The position numbers and the translations under genes were made by a program. From Aliishimia sp965656085 (GTDB lineage Bacteria; Pseudomonadota; Alphaproteobacteria; Rhodobacterales; Rhodobacteraceae): 64,000 nucleotides of DNA. Where the stretch lies: NCBI GenBank assembly GCA_965656085.1, contig CBFHJA010000021.1, positions 8,062 through 72,061 on the forward strand, in the 5' to 3' direction. Numbering within the stretch: the stretch's first letter is position 1; each line of letters begins with the position of its first letter. Below, piece after piece: positions 57,456-64,000 of the stretch. The notes under the pieces are model-generated. The model was not told the origin of the DNA, did not search any database, and was given only the letters and a program-made list of their open reading frames with translations.

Positions 57456-57845
57456 GCTTCCGCTGGCGGGCTGGCCTTGCCGCCGCGCCTGCCGCCGCAG
57501 GTGCCAGCGGTAAATCAGCGGGGCCAAAACCTTGTTATAGGTCACATCCGAGAGCCGATAGAGCCCCGGCAACCCGGTCAGCCATGCCAGCCACCGATAG
57601 CGCGGCATCTCCTGCCAGAGCGCGCGAAACGCGTCGATCCCGCTCAGGAGCGCGCCCTCCGAGGTGAGCACATAGAGCCGCCGCGCCGCCGTGTCCCGGT
57701 CGAGCCCCCAGCGGGCGATCCCCTCGCCGTTGAGATCGTCAAAGGCGATATCCAACCCGTTGCGCGCAGCATAGCTGCGGTAATGGTCGATCTCGAAGGA
57801 ACATATCGGGCAGTCGGCGTTATAGAGAACTTGCGTTTGGGTCAT
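57441..57845 (-). CDS. DCC-family thiol-disulfide oxidoreductase-like protein (DUF393)
   Basis: A 134-residue protein with the DUF393 hallmark YNADCPICSFE (Cys12-x-x-Cys15), a thioredoxin-like redox pair, followed by DGIDAFRALWQEMPRYRWLAW and YRLSDVTYNKVLAPLIYRWH. Members are thought to act in thiol redox chemistry; no partner is known here. Its stop codon lies inside the GTTAACC block of element copy B, so the element reaches right up to the gene. Confidence 0.88.
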   Translation of the reverse strand: MTQTQVLYNADCPICSFEIDHYRSYAARNGLDIAFDDLNGEGIARWGLDRDTAARRLYVLTSEGALLSGIDAFRALWQEMPRYRWLAWLTGLPGLYRLSDVTYNKVLAPLIYRWHLRRQARRQGQPASGSGAKG

Positions 57846-57922
57846 GGCAGAGAAGTAGCGCCGCGCGCATCAAATCCAGTGCGGCAGGCCAGCGCAGGCC
57901 CGCGTCCCGGACCGTTCCCGGT

Positions 57923-58525
57923 TCAGTGACCCCAGATTTTCTTGACGTAGTTGCGGGTCTCGCGGAAGGGCGGCACGCCGCCATATTTCTCCACCGCCCC
58001 CGGTCCCGCATTATAGGCCGCAAGCGCCAGACGCCATGAACGGAAGGTGCGGTATTGCTCCTTGAGATAGCGCGCCCCGCCTTCGAGATTCTGGGCCGGG
58101 TCATGCGGGTTCACGCCCAGAGCCTTGGCGGTAAAAGGCATAAGCTGCGCCAGCCCGATCGCCCCCTTGTGCGAGCGTGCGCGGGGCTTCCAGTTGCTTT
58201 CCTGCTGCACCAGCCGCAGGAACAGGTCCTCTGGTACACCGTGCAGGCGCGCGGCGTCGCGGGCCATTTGCATATACCGGCCCCGGTAGCGCCCGTCATA
58301 GCGCAGCGCCGTTACGTCCTCGTATTTCGACGGGGTATAGACCGAGGGGGGCTGAAGGCGGACCGAATTGTTGTATTGCTGACGCGCGCGGGTATCGAGG
58401 ATTTTCGTCTGCGACTTGAAGAGCTTGACCCGGCCTTGGGTCGAGAGCACCTCCGCTGCCACCACGTGAGGCAGCGCGAGCGCTGCGCTCAGCACCAGCA
58501 GTATCATAAGTCTCATCCGGCCCAT
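57923..58525 (-). CDS. Lytic transglycosylase (SLT family)
   Basis: A 200-residue periplasmic enzyme: signal peptide (MRLMILLVLSAALALPHVVA), a linker, and a C-terminal SLT domain with catalytic Glu in LVQQESNWKPRA, then GAIGLAQLMPFTAKALG and LAAYNAGPGAVEKYGG. It cleaves peptidoglycan glycan strands to 1,6-anhydro products. Start is ATG 58525 (MGRMRLMIL); an ATG three codons later is also possible. It diverges from ssb with 209 bp between. Confidence 0.92.
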   Translation of the reverse strand: MGRMRLMILLVLSAALALPHVVAAEVLSTQGRVKLFKSQTKILDTRARQQYNNSVRLQPPSVYTPSKYEDVTALRYDGRYRGRYMQMARDAARLHGVPEDLFLRLVQQESNWKPRARSHKGAIGLAQLMPFTAKALGVNPHDPAQNLEGGARYLKEQYRTFRSWRLALAAYNAGPGAVEKYGGVPPFRETRNYVKKIWGH

Positions 58526-58734
58526 ATTCGCCCCTGCATACGCGTGTCCTTGGACGCGGCGCCCACCGTTTACGGAGCGTTTATAGCTGATTTTGCGGCT
58601 GGCGCCAGTGCCCGCCACAGAATACGCCCCGAAGCGGCCTTCACAGGTTGTTAAGAATGTTTCAGCCTTGATAGGGTCAGAACAGATTCGCCGCCCCGCC
58701 GGGGCGTGCCCCACCAGCTATCAAAGGGATCCTC

Positions 58735-59256
58735 ATGGCCGGCTCCGTCAACAAAGTCATCCTCATCGGCAATCTCGGCCGCGACCCCGAAACCCGTACG
58801 TTCCAGAACGGCGGCAAGGTGTGCAACTTGCGCATCGCGACCTCGGAGACATGGAAGGACCGCAACACCGGCGAGCGGCGCGAACGCACCGAATGGCACT
58901 CCGTGGCGATCTTCTCCGAACCGCTGGCGCGGGTGGCAGAGCAATATCTGCGCAAGGGCTCAAAGGTCTATATCGAAGGCCAACTCGAAACCCGTAAATG
59001 GCAGGATCAATCCGGGCAGGACCGCTATTCGACCGAAGTGGTTCTCCGCCCCTACCGCTCCGAACTGACCATGCTCGACGGCCGCGGCGAAGGCGGCGGC
59101 GGTGGGTCCATGGGCGGTGGCGGTGGCGGCGGCCAGATGGGCTATGACGACCGCGGCGGCGATTATGGCGGCGGCGGAGGAGGCAGCTATGGCGGCGGCT
59201 CCGGCGGCGGCAGCCCGGCCCCCTCACGCGATCTCGACGACGAAATCCCGTTCTAG
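58735..59256 (+). CDS. ssb: Single-stranded DNA-binding protein
   Basis: A 173-residue SSB. The OB fold is clear (SVNKVILIGNLGRDPETRT, ERTEWHSVAIFSEPLARVAE, KGSKVYIEGQLETRKW), followed by a Gly-rich disordered linker (residues about 118-160) and the acidic tip DDEIPF that recruits replication and repair proteins. AAGGGATCCTC precedes the ATG. It is convergent with aroB across a hairpin region. I see no clear SOS box upstream. Confidence 0.97.
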   Translation: MAGSVNKVILIGNLGRDPETRTFQNGGKVCNLRIATSETWKDRNTGERRERTEWHSVAIFSEPLARVAEQYLRKGSKVYIEGQLETRKWQDQSGQDRYSTEVVLRPYRSELTMLDGRGEGGGGGSMGGGGGGGQMGYDDRGGDYGGGGGGSYGGGSGGGSPAPSRDLDDEIPF

Positions 59257-59278
59257 ACTTACGCAATGCCCTGCGGGC

Positions 59279-59340
59279 GGGGGGCTTTGCCCCCGGCCTT
59301 CGGCCTTCCCCCGGAGTTTATCTGGCCAAGCGAAACAACG
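59279..59340 (-). repeat. Mosaic intergenic repeat R7 / ssb-aroB 3' hairpins
   Basis: GGGGGC-TTT-GCCCCC (59280-59294) and GGCC-TTC-GGCC, followed by GGAGTTTATCTGGCCAAGCG + AAAC. On the minus strand the order is motif then hairpins, as in R4. It lies 23 bp after the ssb stop and may end both ssb and aroB transcripts. Confidence 0.6.
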
Positions 59341-59390
59341 GAGACGCGCTTTGCTGCAAGCGTAGCACGCGGGGGTGGCAGGCGTCTTCT

Positions 59391-59411
59391 AGGCTGGGCC
59401 ATCTGCCCACC
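59391..59411. repeat. GGGC-GCCC palindromic repeat, copy 3
   Basis: AGGCTGGGCCATCTGCCCACC matches 1847-1867 at 19 of 21 positions. It lies 10 bp past the aroB stop. Confidence 0.6.
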
Positions 59412-59420
59412 GCACCGCGC

Positions 59421-60527
59421 TCAGCCAAGCGCATCCGCAAGCAAGTCGCGCACCGCCTCGCGCGGCACATCCGCCGTCACGAACGCCTGCCCGATATCGC
59501 GCGCGAGGATGAAGCGAAGCTGCCCGTCCACAACCTTCTTGTCTTGCCCCATCAGATCCAGAAGCCCGTCCGCATCCGGCAGATCGCCCGGAATGTCCGC
59601 AAGGTCGCGCTTCATACCCATCGCGGCGAGATGCGCGCGCACCCGGCTCGGGCATTCCTGCGAACACAGGCCCAGACGGTGCGACAACTCAAACGCCAAA
59701 GCGCAACCAATCGCCACGCCCTCGCCGTGCAGGAGCCGATCCGAAAAGCCCGTCGCCGCTTCCAGCGCATGGCCGAATGTGTGGCCGAGATTCAAAAGCG
59801 CCCGGTCGCCCTGCTCGGTCTCGTCGCGCAGCACGATATCGGCCTTCATCTGCACCGAATGCCGCACCGCCTCGACCCGCGCGGCCATATCGCCCGCCGC
59901 AATCGCCGGGCCGGTCTCCTCCAGCCAGCCGAAGAAATCCGCATCGCCCAAAAGCCCGTATTTCGCCACCTCGCCATAGCCCGCCAGAAAGTCGCGCTCT
60001 GTGAGCGTGCCAAGCAGCGCCGTGTCCGCCAGTACCAGTGAAGGCTGGTGAAACGCGCCCACGAGGTTCTTGCCATGGGGCGAGTTGATTCCGGTCTTGC
60101 CGCCCACGGAGCTGTCCACCTGCGCCAGAAGCGAGGTCGGCACCTGCACGAAGCGCACGCCCCGGCGCAGGATCGCGGCGGCAAAGCCCACCAGATCGCC
60201 GATCACCCCGCCGCCGAAGGCCAACACCACATCGCCGCGCTCAATGCGGTGTGCGAGCAGCCATTCGACGACATTCTCCAGCTGTTCCCAGCTTTTCGTC
60301 GCCTCGCCCTGCGGCAATTCCAGCACCGCCATGTCGATGCCCGCAGCCTGCAACCCGTCCGCCAGATCGAACAAATGCAGGTCGGCGACATGCTCATCGG
60401 CAATCACCGCCACTTGGCGTCGCCGCAGCAGCGGCGCAATCCGCGTCCCAGCTTCGGCCAGCAGGTCCGGCCCGATCACAACGTCATACTCCCGCCCCGG
60501 CAGGGGCACATGCACGGTTTCACGCAT
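59421..60527 (-). CDS. aroB: 3-dehydroquinate synthase
   Basis: A 368-residue NAD- and metal-dependent enzyme, second step of the shikimate pathway. GGGVIGDLVGFAAAI, RGVRFVQVPTSLLAQVDSS, GGKTGINSPHGKNLVGAFHQ and the metal-ligand His residues in LLNLGHTFGHALE and HGEGVAIG are visible. The start MRETVHVPLPG lies 8 nt inside aroK, showing coupling. It ends next to repeats shared with the ssb region. Confidence 0.97.
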   Translation of the reverse strand: MRETVHVPLPGREYDVVIGPDLLAEAGTRIAPLLRRRQVAVIADEHVADLHLFDLADGLQAAGIDMAVLELPQGEATKSWEQLENVVEWLLAHRIERGDVVLAFGGGVIGDLVGFAAAILRRGVRFVQVPTSLLAQVDSSVGGKTGINSPHGKNLVGAFHQPSLVLADTALLGTLTERDFLAGYGEVAKYGLLGDADFFGWLEETGPAIAAGDMAARVEAVRHSVQMKADIVLRDETEQGDRALLNLGHTFGHALEAATGFSDRLLHGEGVAIGCALAFELSHRLGLCSQECPSRVRAHLAAMGMKRDLADIPGDLPDADGLLDLMGQDKKVVDGQLRFILARDIGQAFVTADVPREAVRDLLADALG

Positions 60528-61110
60528 CGTCTTTGACTTCCAAAACATCCGGCCGGGTCGCCAGCACGTCCAGCACCCGGTCCACCATAGCATCAATCGA
60601 CAGGCCCGCCGCGCTTTGCACCGACAGGTCTGCCAAACGGTAGGTCGGCACACGCGCGTTGAAGATTTCCTCCAGCGTCGCGCGCGGATTGTCCGTGCGC
60701 AGCAAGGGCCGCGTCGTCTTGTGTTTCACCCGCGACCACAGCAGGTCCACATCCGCATCGAGCCAGAGCGACACGCCCTTCCCGGTGATCGCCTCCCGGT
60801 TGCGCGCGGCCAGAAACGCGCCGCCCCCCGTGGACAGGATGCAGGGCGCCCCCGCCAGCAGCCGCGCGATCACCTGAGCTTCCTTCTCGCGGAAGAACGG
60901 CTCGCCGTCGCGGGTGAAAATCTCCGGCACGGTCATGTTGGCGGCAGCCTCGATCTCCGCATCGCTGTCGAGAAACGGAACGCCAAGCCGCAGTGCGAGC
61001 GCCCGGCCCACGGCGGTCTTGCCCGCGCCCATCATGCCGACCATCGCCACTGTCTTGTGCAGGGCAAAAGCTTGGGCTGCCGAGGCCGGGAGATGCCGAA
61101 ATTCACTCAC
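60520..61110 (-). CDS. aroK: Shikimate kinase
   Basis: A 196-residue P-loop kinase phosphorylating shikimate. It has the P-loop VGMMGAGKTAVGRAL, FLDSDAEIE with the substrate Asp, REKEAQVI, LSTGGGAFL and the lid RPLLRTDNPRATLEEI. The start is uncertain: no ATG lies close before the conserved part. I chose GTG at 61110 (VSEFRHLPAS); an ATG at 61191 would add 27 residues that look unconserved. It overlaps aroB by 8 nt and diverges from the 50-residue membrane-protein gene. Confidence 0.92.
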   Translation of the reverse strand: MSEFRHLPASAAQAFALHKTVAMVGMMGAGKTAVGRALALRLGVPFLDSDAEIEAAANMTVPEIFTRDGEPFFREKEAQVIARLLAGAPCILSTGGGAFLAARNREAITGKGVSLWLDADVDLLWSRVKHKTTRPLLRTDNPRATLEEIFNARVPTYRLADLSVQSAAGLSIDAMVDRVLDVLATRPDVLEVKDDA

Positions 61111-61189
61111 ATCGGTCTGAATGACGTGATCTTGTGCAAAAGGCCAGTTATAAGTTGGAAAAAACAAGACACGCAGGCAGGCACACGAC

Positions 61190-61342
61190 ATGATGTTCAG
61201 ACTTTTCAAACTCTTGCTGTTTCTGGCGATTCTGGCGTTTGGCGCGCTTGTCGCCTATAGCTATCTCGGCCCCTATTTCGGCGTGGATTTCCGCGCGCCG
61301 CAGACTGAAATCCGGGAACCGGTGACCCTTGAGGCCCGCTAG
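61190..61342 (+). CDS. Small membrane protein, 50 residues
   Basis: MMFRLFKLLLFLAILAFGAL then VAYSYLGPYFGVDFRAP and a polar end (QTEIREPVTLEAR). One membrane helix followed by a short periplasmic tail. I recall similar short proteins ending in P..L.A beside aroK in Rhodobacterales. The start may be either of two consecutive ATG codons. Its end overlaps the next gene's TTG start by 14 nt. It is divergent from aroK and probably the first gene of an operon with the secreted protein and xerD. Confidence 0.7.
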   Translation: MMFRLFKLLLFLAILAFGALVAYSYLGPYFGVDFRAPQTEIREPVTLEAR

Positions 61343-62876
61343 GGCACATGCCGCGGCGCTGGCCTTGGTGCTGGCGGGCCCCGCGTTCGGGCAAGAGCCT
61401 GCGCCGGATGCAGGCCCGCTCTCGGCCATCGACTGGCTGACCGAAAACCCGCCGACAGGAGCCGAACGCCTGCGGCCCGCCGAGCCGCCCACCACCCGAA
61501 GCGCGGCCGTTCCCAACGTGACGGTCACACCGCTGAACGCCCAGACCGGACGACGGCTCGGGCTGCTGCCGGGCGCGGTCACCGGCCTGCCGCCGCAGCT
61601 TTGGGCGGGCGCGGAGGCAGGCGCGCTGCAGGCCGCGCTGGACCGCGCGACCGTGCAACGCCTGCCAGCGGCGCAGGAATTGCTGCTGATGCTGCTGCTG
61701 GCCGAAAGCGACGATCTGGAAGACCGGAGCGCGGCGACGCGGTGGCTCACGGCCCGGCTCACAGCGCTCAAGGAACTTGGCGCCGTCGAGCCCGCGCTGG
61801 CCTTTCTGGCGCAAGCCGAGCCCGAGCGCAGCCCGGCGCTGTTCCCGATCTGGTTCGATCTGGCGCTGCTGGCGCACGAGGAGGAGGCCCCCTGCGCGCT
61901 GATCGCCGCGCGCCCCGCGCTCAGCCCCAGTCAGGCGGCGACGATCTATTGCACCGCGCGCCGGGGCGACGTGGACACCGCCGCGCTGCTCTATGGCACG
62001 GCGGGCGCGCTGGGGATGCTGAACTCGGTGCAGGACCCGCTGCTGGCGCGGTTCCTCGATCCGGACCTCTTCGACGAGAGCACCCTGCCCCGCGCTCCCG
62101 TGCGGCCCGACCCGCTCACCTTCCGGCTCTATGAAGCTGCCGGCGCGCCGCTGCCCACCCAATCGCTGCCCCGCGCCTTCGCCCATACCGACCTCAGCCC
62201 CGATGCCGGCTGGAAGGCACAACTTGAAGCCGCCGAGCGGCTGGCGCGGGTGGGCGTGGTGCCCTCGAACCAGCTTCTGGGCCTTTATACCCAACGCAAG
62301 CCCGCCGCCTCCGGCGGGATCTGGGACCGCGTCACCGCGCTTCAGGATTTCGAGGCGGCGCTGCAAGCGGGCGACAGCGCGGCGCTCACGCGGGCGCTGT
62401 CACCGATGTGGCGCGGGATGCAGGCGGCAGGTCTGGAAGTGGTGTTCTCCGATCTGTTCGCCGAGGCGCTGGCCGCGCAGAGCCTCACCGGCCCCGCCGC
62501 GCGAATCGCCTTTCAAATGGAACTGGTGTCGCGCAGCTACGAGACCGCGCCGCTGCCTCCCGCGCCGGACCAGCGCATGCGGTTCCTGGCCTCGCTGGCG
62601 CAGGGCGCGCCCGACCCGGATCTTGCGGACACCGCCATGGCGCAGGCGGTCGCCGCCGCCTTCGGACCGGACGCGACCCCCACGGAAGGGCTGCGCGAGC
62701 TTGGCCCGGACGCAGTCGGGCTCACGTTGCTCACCACGCTCGGCGATCTGGCCGCTGCCGGGCGCGGCGACGTCACCGCGCTGGCGCGCGCCCTCACTGA
62801 CCTGCGCGTGCTGGGACTCGAAGACATCGCCCGGCGCAGCGCGTTGCAAGCGCTCATCCTGCGCGATCAGGGGTAG
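61329..62876 (+). CDS. Secreted protein of unknown function
   Basis: A 515-residue protein with a signal peptide (MRPARAHAAALALVLAGPAFG) beginning at TTG, and an Ala/Leu-rich, helical-looking remainder (LPAAQELLLMLLLAESDDLE; WRGMQAAGLEVVFSDLFAEA). I recognise no domain. The repetitive helical pattern suggests an alpha-solenoid in the periplasm. TTG is chosen because it starts the signal peptide exactly; no ATG or GTG in frame would give one. xerD follows 4 bp after the stop. Confidence 0.75.
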   Translation: MRPARAHAAALALVLAGPAFGQEPAPDAGPLSAIDWLTENPPTGAERLRPAEPPTTRSAAVPNVTVTPLNAQTGRRLGLLPGAVTGLPPQLWAGAEAGALQAALDRATVQRLPAAQELLLMLLLAESDDLEDRSAATRWLTARLTALKELGAVEPALAFLAQAEPERSPALFPIWFDLALLAHEEEAPCALIAARPALSPSQAATIYCTARRGDVDTAALLYGTAGALGMLNSVQDPLLARFLDPDLFDESTLPRAPVRPDPLTFRLYEAAGAPLPTQSLPRAFAHTDLSPDAGWKAQLEAAERLARVGVVPSNQLLGLYTQRKPAASGGIWDRVTALQDFEAALQAGDSAALTRALSPMWRGMQAAGLEVVFSDLFAEALAAQSLTGPAARIAFQMELVSRSYETAPLPPAPDQRMRFLASLAQGAPDPDLADTAMAQAVAAAFGPDATPTEGLRELGPDAVGLTLLTTLGDLAAAGRGDVTALARALTDLRVLGLEDIARRSALQALILRDQG

Positions 62877-62880
62877 AACA

Positions 62881-63840
62881 ATGCAAGAGGATCACCGCTG
62901 GATCTCCGCCTTTCTCGACGCCGCCGCCGCCGAACGGGGCGCGGCGGGCAACACGCAAGAGGCCTATGGGCGCGATCTGCTGATCTTCTCGGAGTGGCTG
63001 ACCGGAAAAGGGCTGGGTTTCGCGGAGGCGCAGCGCGGCGATATCGAAGCCTTCCTGATTGCCTGCGAAGCAGAAGGGCTGGCCCGGTCCACCCGCGCGC
63101 GGCGGCTCTCGGCGATCAGACAGCTTTACCGCTTTGCCTTCGAGGAGGGCTGGCGCGGCGATAACCCGGCGATCCAGATCAGCGGGCCGGGCAAGGACAA
63201 GCGCCTGCCCAAGACGCTCAGCCATGACGAGGTCGACCGCCTGCTTGCAGCTGCCCGCAGCGCCGGGCGCACCGTGACCGACCGGCTGCGCAACACCTGC
63301 CTGATGGAATTGCTCTACGCCACGGGCATGCGCGTCACCGAGCTTGTCTCGCTGCCGGTCTCCTCGGCGCGGGGCGATCCGCGCATGCTTCTGGTGCTGG
63401 GCAAGGGCGGCAAGGAACGCTTGGTGCCGCTGTCGCCGGATGCGCGGGAGGCCTTGGCGATCTGGCTGAAAGAACGCGACCGGCACGAGGATCTGGCCCG
63501 TCAGAAAGGCCAACCGGCCTCGAAATACCTCTTCCCCTCACGCGGCGCGGCAGGCCATCTCACCCGGCACCGCTTCTACGGGCTGATCAAGGAGATTGCA
63601 GTCGCGGGGGGCGTCTCACCCGCCAAGGTCACGCCCCACACGCTGCGCCACGCCTTCGCCACCCATTTGCTCGAAGGCGGCGCCGATCTGCGCTCGATCC
63701 AGACCATGCTCGGCCATGCCGACGTGGCCACCACCGAAATATACACCCATGTGCTGCAAGCGCGGCTCAACGCGTTGGTTCTGGAACACCACCCGCTGGC
63801 GCAAGCGCAGATCGTCCGGACGCCGCCGGAGGACCCATAA
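62881..63840 (+). CDS. xerD: Tyrosine recombinase XerD
   Basis: A 319-residue tyrosine recombinase resolving chromosome dimers at dif with XerC and FtsK. The N-terminal SAM-like domain (AGNTQEAYGRDLLIFSEWL) is followed by the catalytic domain with Arg in ATGMRVTELVSL, Lys in GKGGKERLVPL, HTLRHAFATHLL, LGHADVATTEIYTHV and the nucleophile Tyr in the last. I prefer XerD to XerC on the basis of its place near aroK in related genomes, which is recollection rather than proof. Confidence 0.9.
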   Translation: MQEDHRWISAFLDAAAAERGAAGNTQEAYGRDLLIFSEWLTGKGLGFAEAQRGDIEAFLIACEAEGLARSTRARRLSAIRQLYRFAFEEGWRGDNPAIQISGPGKDKRLPKTLSHDEVDRLLAAARSAGRTVTDRLRNTCLMELLYATGMRVTELVSLPVSSARGDPRMLLVLGKGGKERLVPLSPDAREALAIWLKERDRHEDLARQKGQPASKYLFPSRGAAGHLTRHRFYGLIKEIAVAGGVSPAKVTPHTLRHAFATHLLEGGADLRSIQTMLGHADVATTEIYTHVLQARLNALVLEHHPLAQAQIVRTPPEDP

Positions 63841-63867
63841 CCGGCGGACGGACGCCTCCGCGATCTG

Positions 63868-64000
63868 CTACCACTGCCCAAGCGCGGCGGTGAGCGCAAA
63901 GCGCACCCGCCCCGGCTCCGGCAAAGCCCCGTCCGCCACCCGCCCCGGCGCGGCAATGGCGGCCTTGAGCACACGCCCGCAGCCCGTGGCGGGCCAGAAG
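63868..64000 (-). CDS. C-terminal end of a minus-strand gene (partial)
   Basis: Reading inward from the window edge, a minus-strand frame gives FWPATGCGRVLKAAIAAPGR then VADGALPEPGRVRFALTAAL and GQW-stop. The composition fits a real C-terminus, and the gene would be convergent with xerD with 27 bp between stops. I do not recognise the protein. Confidence 0.45.
   Translation of the reverse strand, partial: FWPATGCGRVLKAAIAAPGRVADGALPEPGRVRFALTAALGQW

Noticed and set aside
58526..58734. SOS box upstream of ssb
   Set aside because: A single GAAC half-site (58680) is present but no GAAC-N7-GAAC or other LexA pattern.
59080..59230. GGC-rich repeat in ssb as a frameshift or error
   Set aside because: The frame continues to the correct DDEIPF end; a Gly-rich linker is normal for SSB.

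Overview
The window is chromosomal DNA of a GC-rich alphaproteobacterium, almost certainly a member of the Rhodobacterales (Roseobacter/Rhodobacter group). The main markers are ctrA beside its inhibitor sciP (DUF1153), the lineage-typical DUF6456 and DUF6477 proteins, a VPLPA-CTERM protein, the minus-strand order pyrH, frr, uppS, cdsA, dxr, rseP, bamA, ompH, fabZ, lpxA, lpxI, lpxB, and intergenic repeats of a kind I recall from roseobacters. I see no insertion sequence, prophage, CRISPR array, rRNA or tRNA. Nearly all of it is ordinary core genome, and most of the novelty lies between the genes.

Layout. 0-3.5 kb: a DUF6456 regulator-like gene and a DUF6477 gene diverge from a region with two DnaA-box sequences, followed by a non-pyrrolysine MttB-family methyltransferase. 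3.7-13.9 kb: guaA, an EamA transporter, a P-loop protein, metA (with Glu111, predicted acetyl-CoA type), an alpha/beta hydrolase, ppk2, a TetR regulator, a small membrane protein, an acyltransferase-SGNH protein and a cupin. 13.9-22.9 kb: rplM-rpsI, a second EamA transporter with a hotdog thioesterase, an ECHDC3-like crotonase, trmFO, a methyltransferase, gluQ, hisI, a NifU/IscU-like protein and a soluble chemoreceptor. 23-30 kb: a 42-residue membrane protein, recG, ligA, ctrA, sciP and mnmA. 30.4-44.2 kb: the large minus-strand envelope cluster for lipid A, outer-membrane assembly, isoprenoid and phospholipid synthesis. A plus-strand CAP-RTX gene lies inside it, and a 41-residue membrane protein lies between rseP and bamA.

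44-64 kb: miaA, an AraC regulator, a peptide-type ABC transporter without an adjacent binding protein, a VPLPA-CTERM protein, a transglutaminase-like protein, a TPR protein, two small hypotheticals, an M48 lipoprotein, a short YigZ/IMPACT protein, a DCC-family protein, a lytic transglycosylase, ssb, aroB-aroK, a 50-residue membrane protein, a secreted protein of unknown function, xerD, and the 3' end of one more gene at the window edge.

The most interesting signals are intergenic. (1) A roughly 200-bp element occurs twice, 51 kb apart (6489-6690 and 57264-57455). Conserved blocks, including three GTTAAC palindromes and an array of CCATAC-type repeats at 11-12 bp spacing, are kept while the linkers have diverged. 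(2) A mosaic repeat joins the motif TTTCCTTTGGCCAAAAATA to GC-rich hairpins whose stems differ between copies but keep pairing; it lies mainly where genes converge. (3) A perfect TTAA-N7-TTAA CtrA site lies between sciP and ctrA. (4) A nested inverted repeat lies directly upstream of the chemoreceptor.
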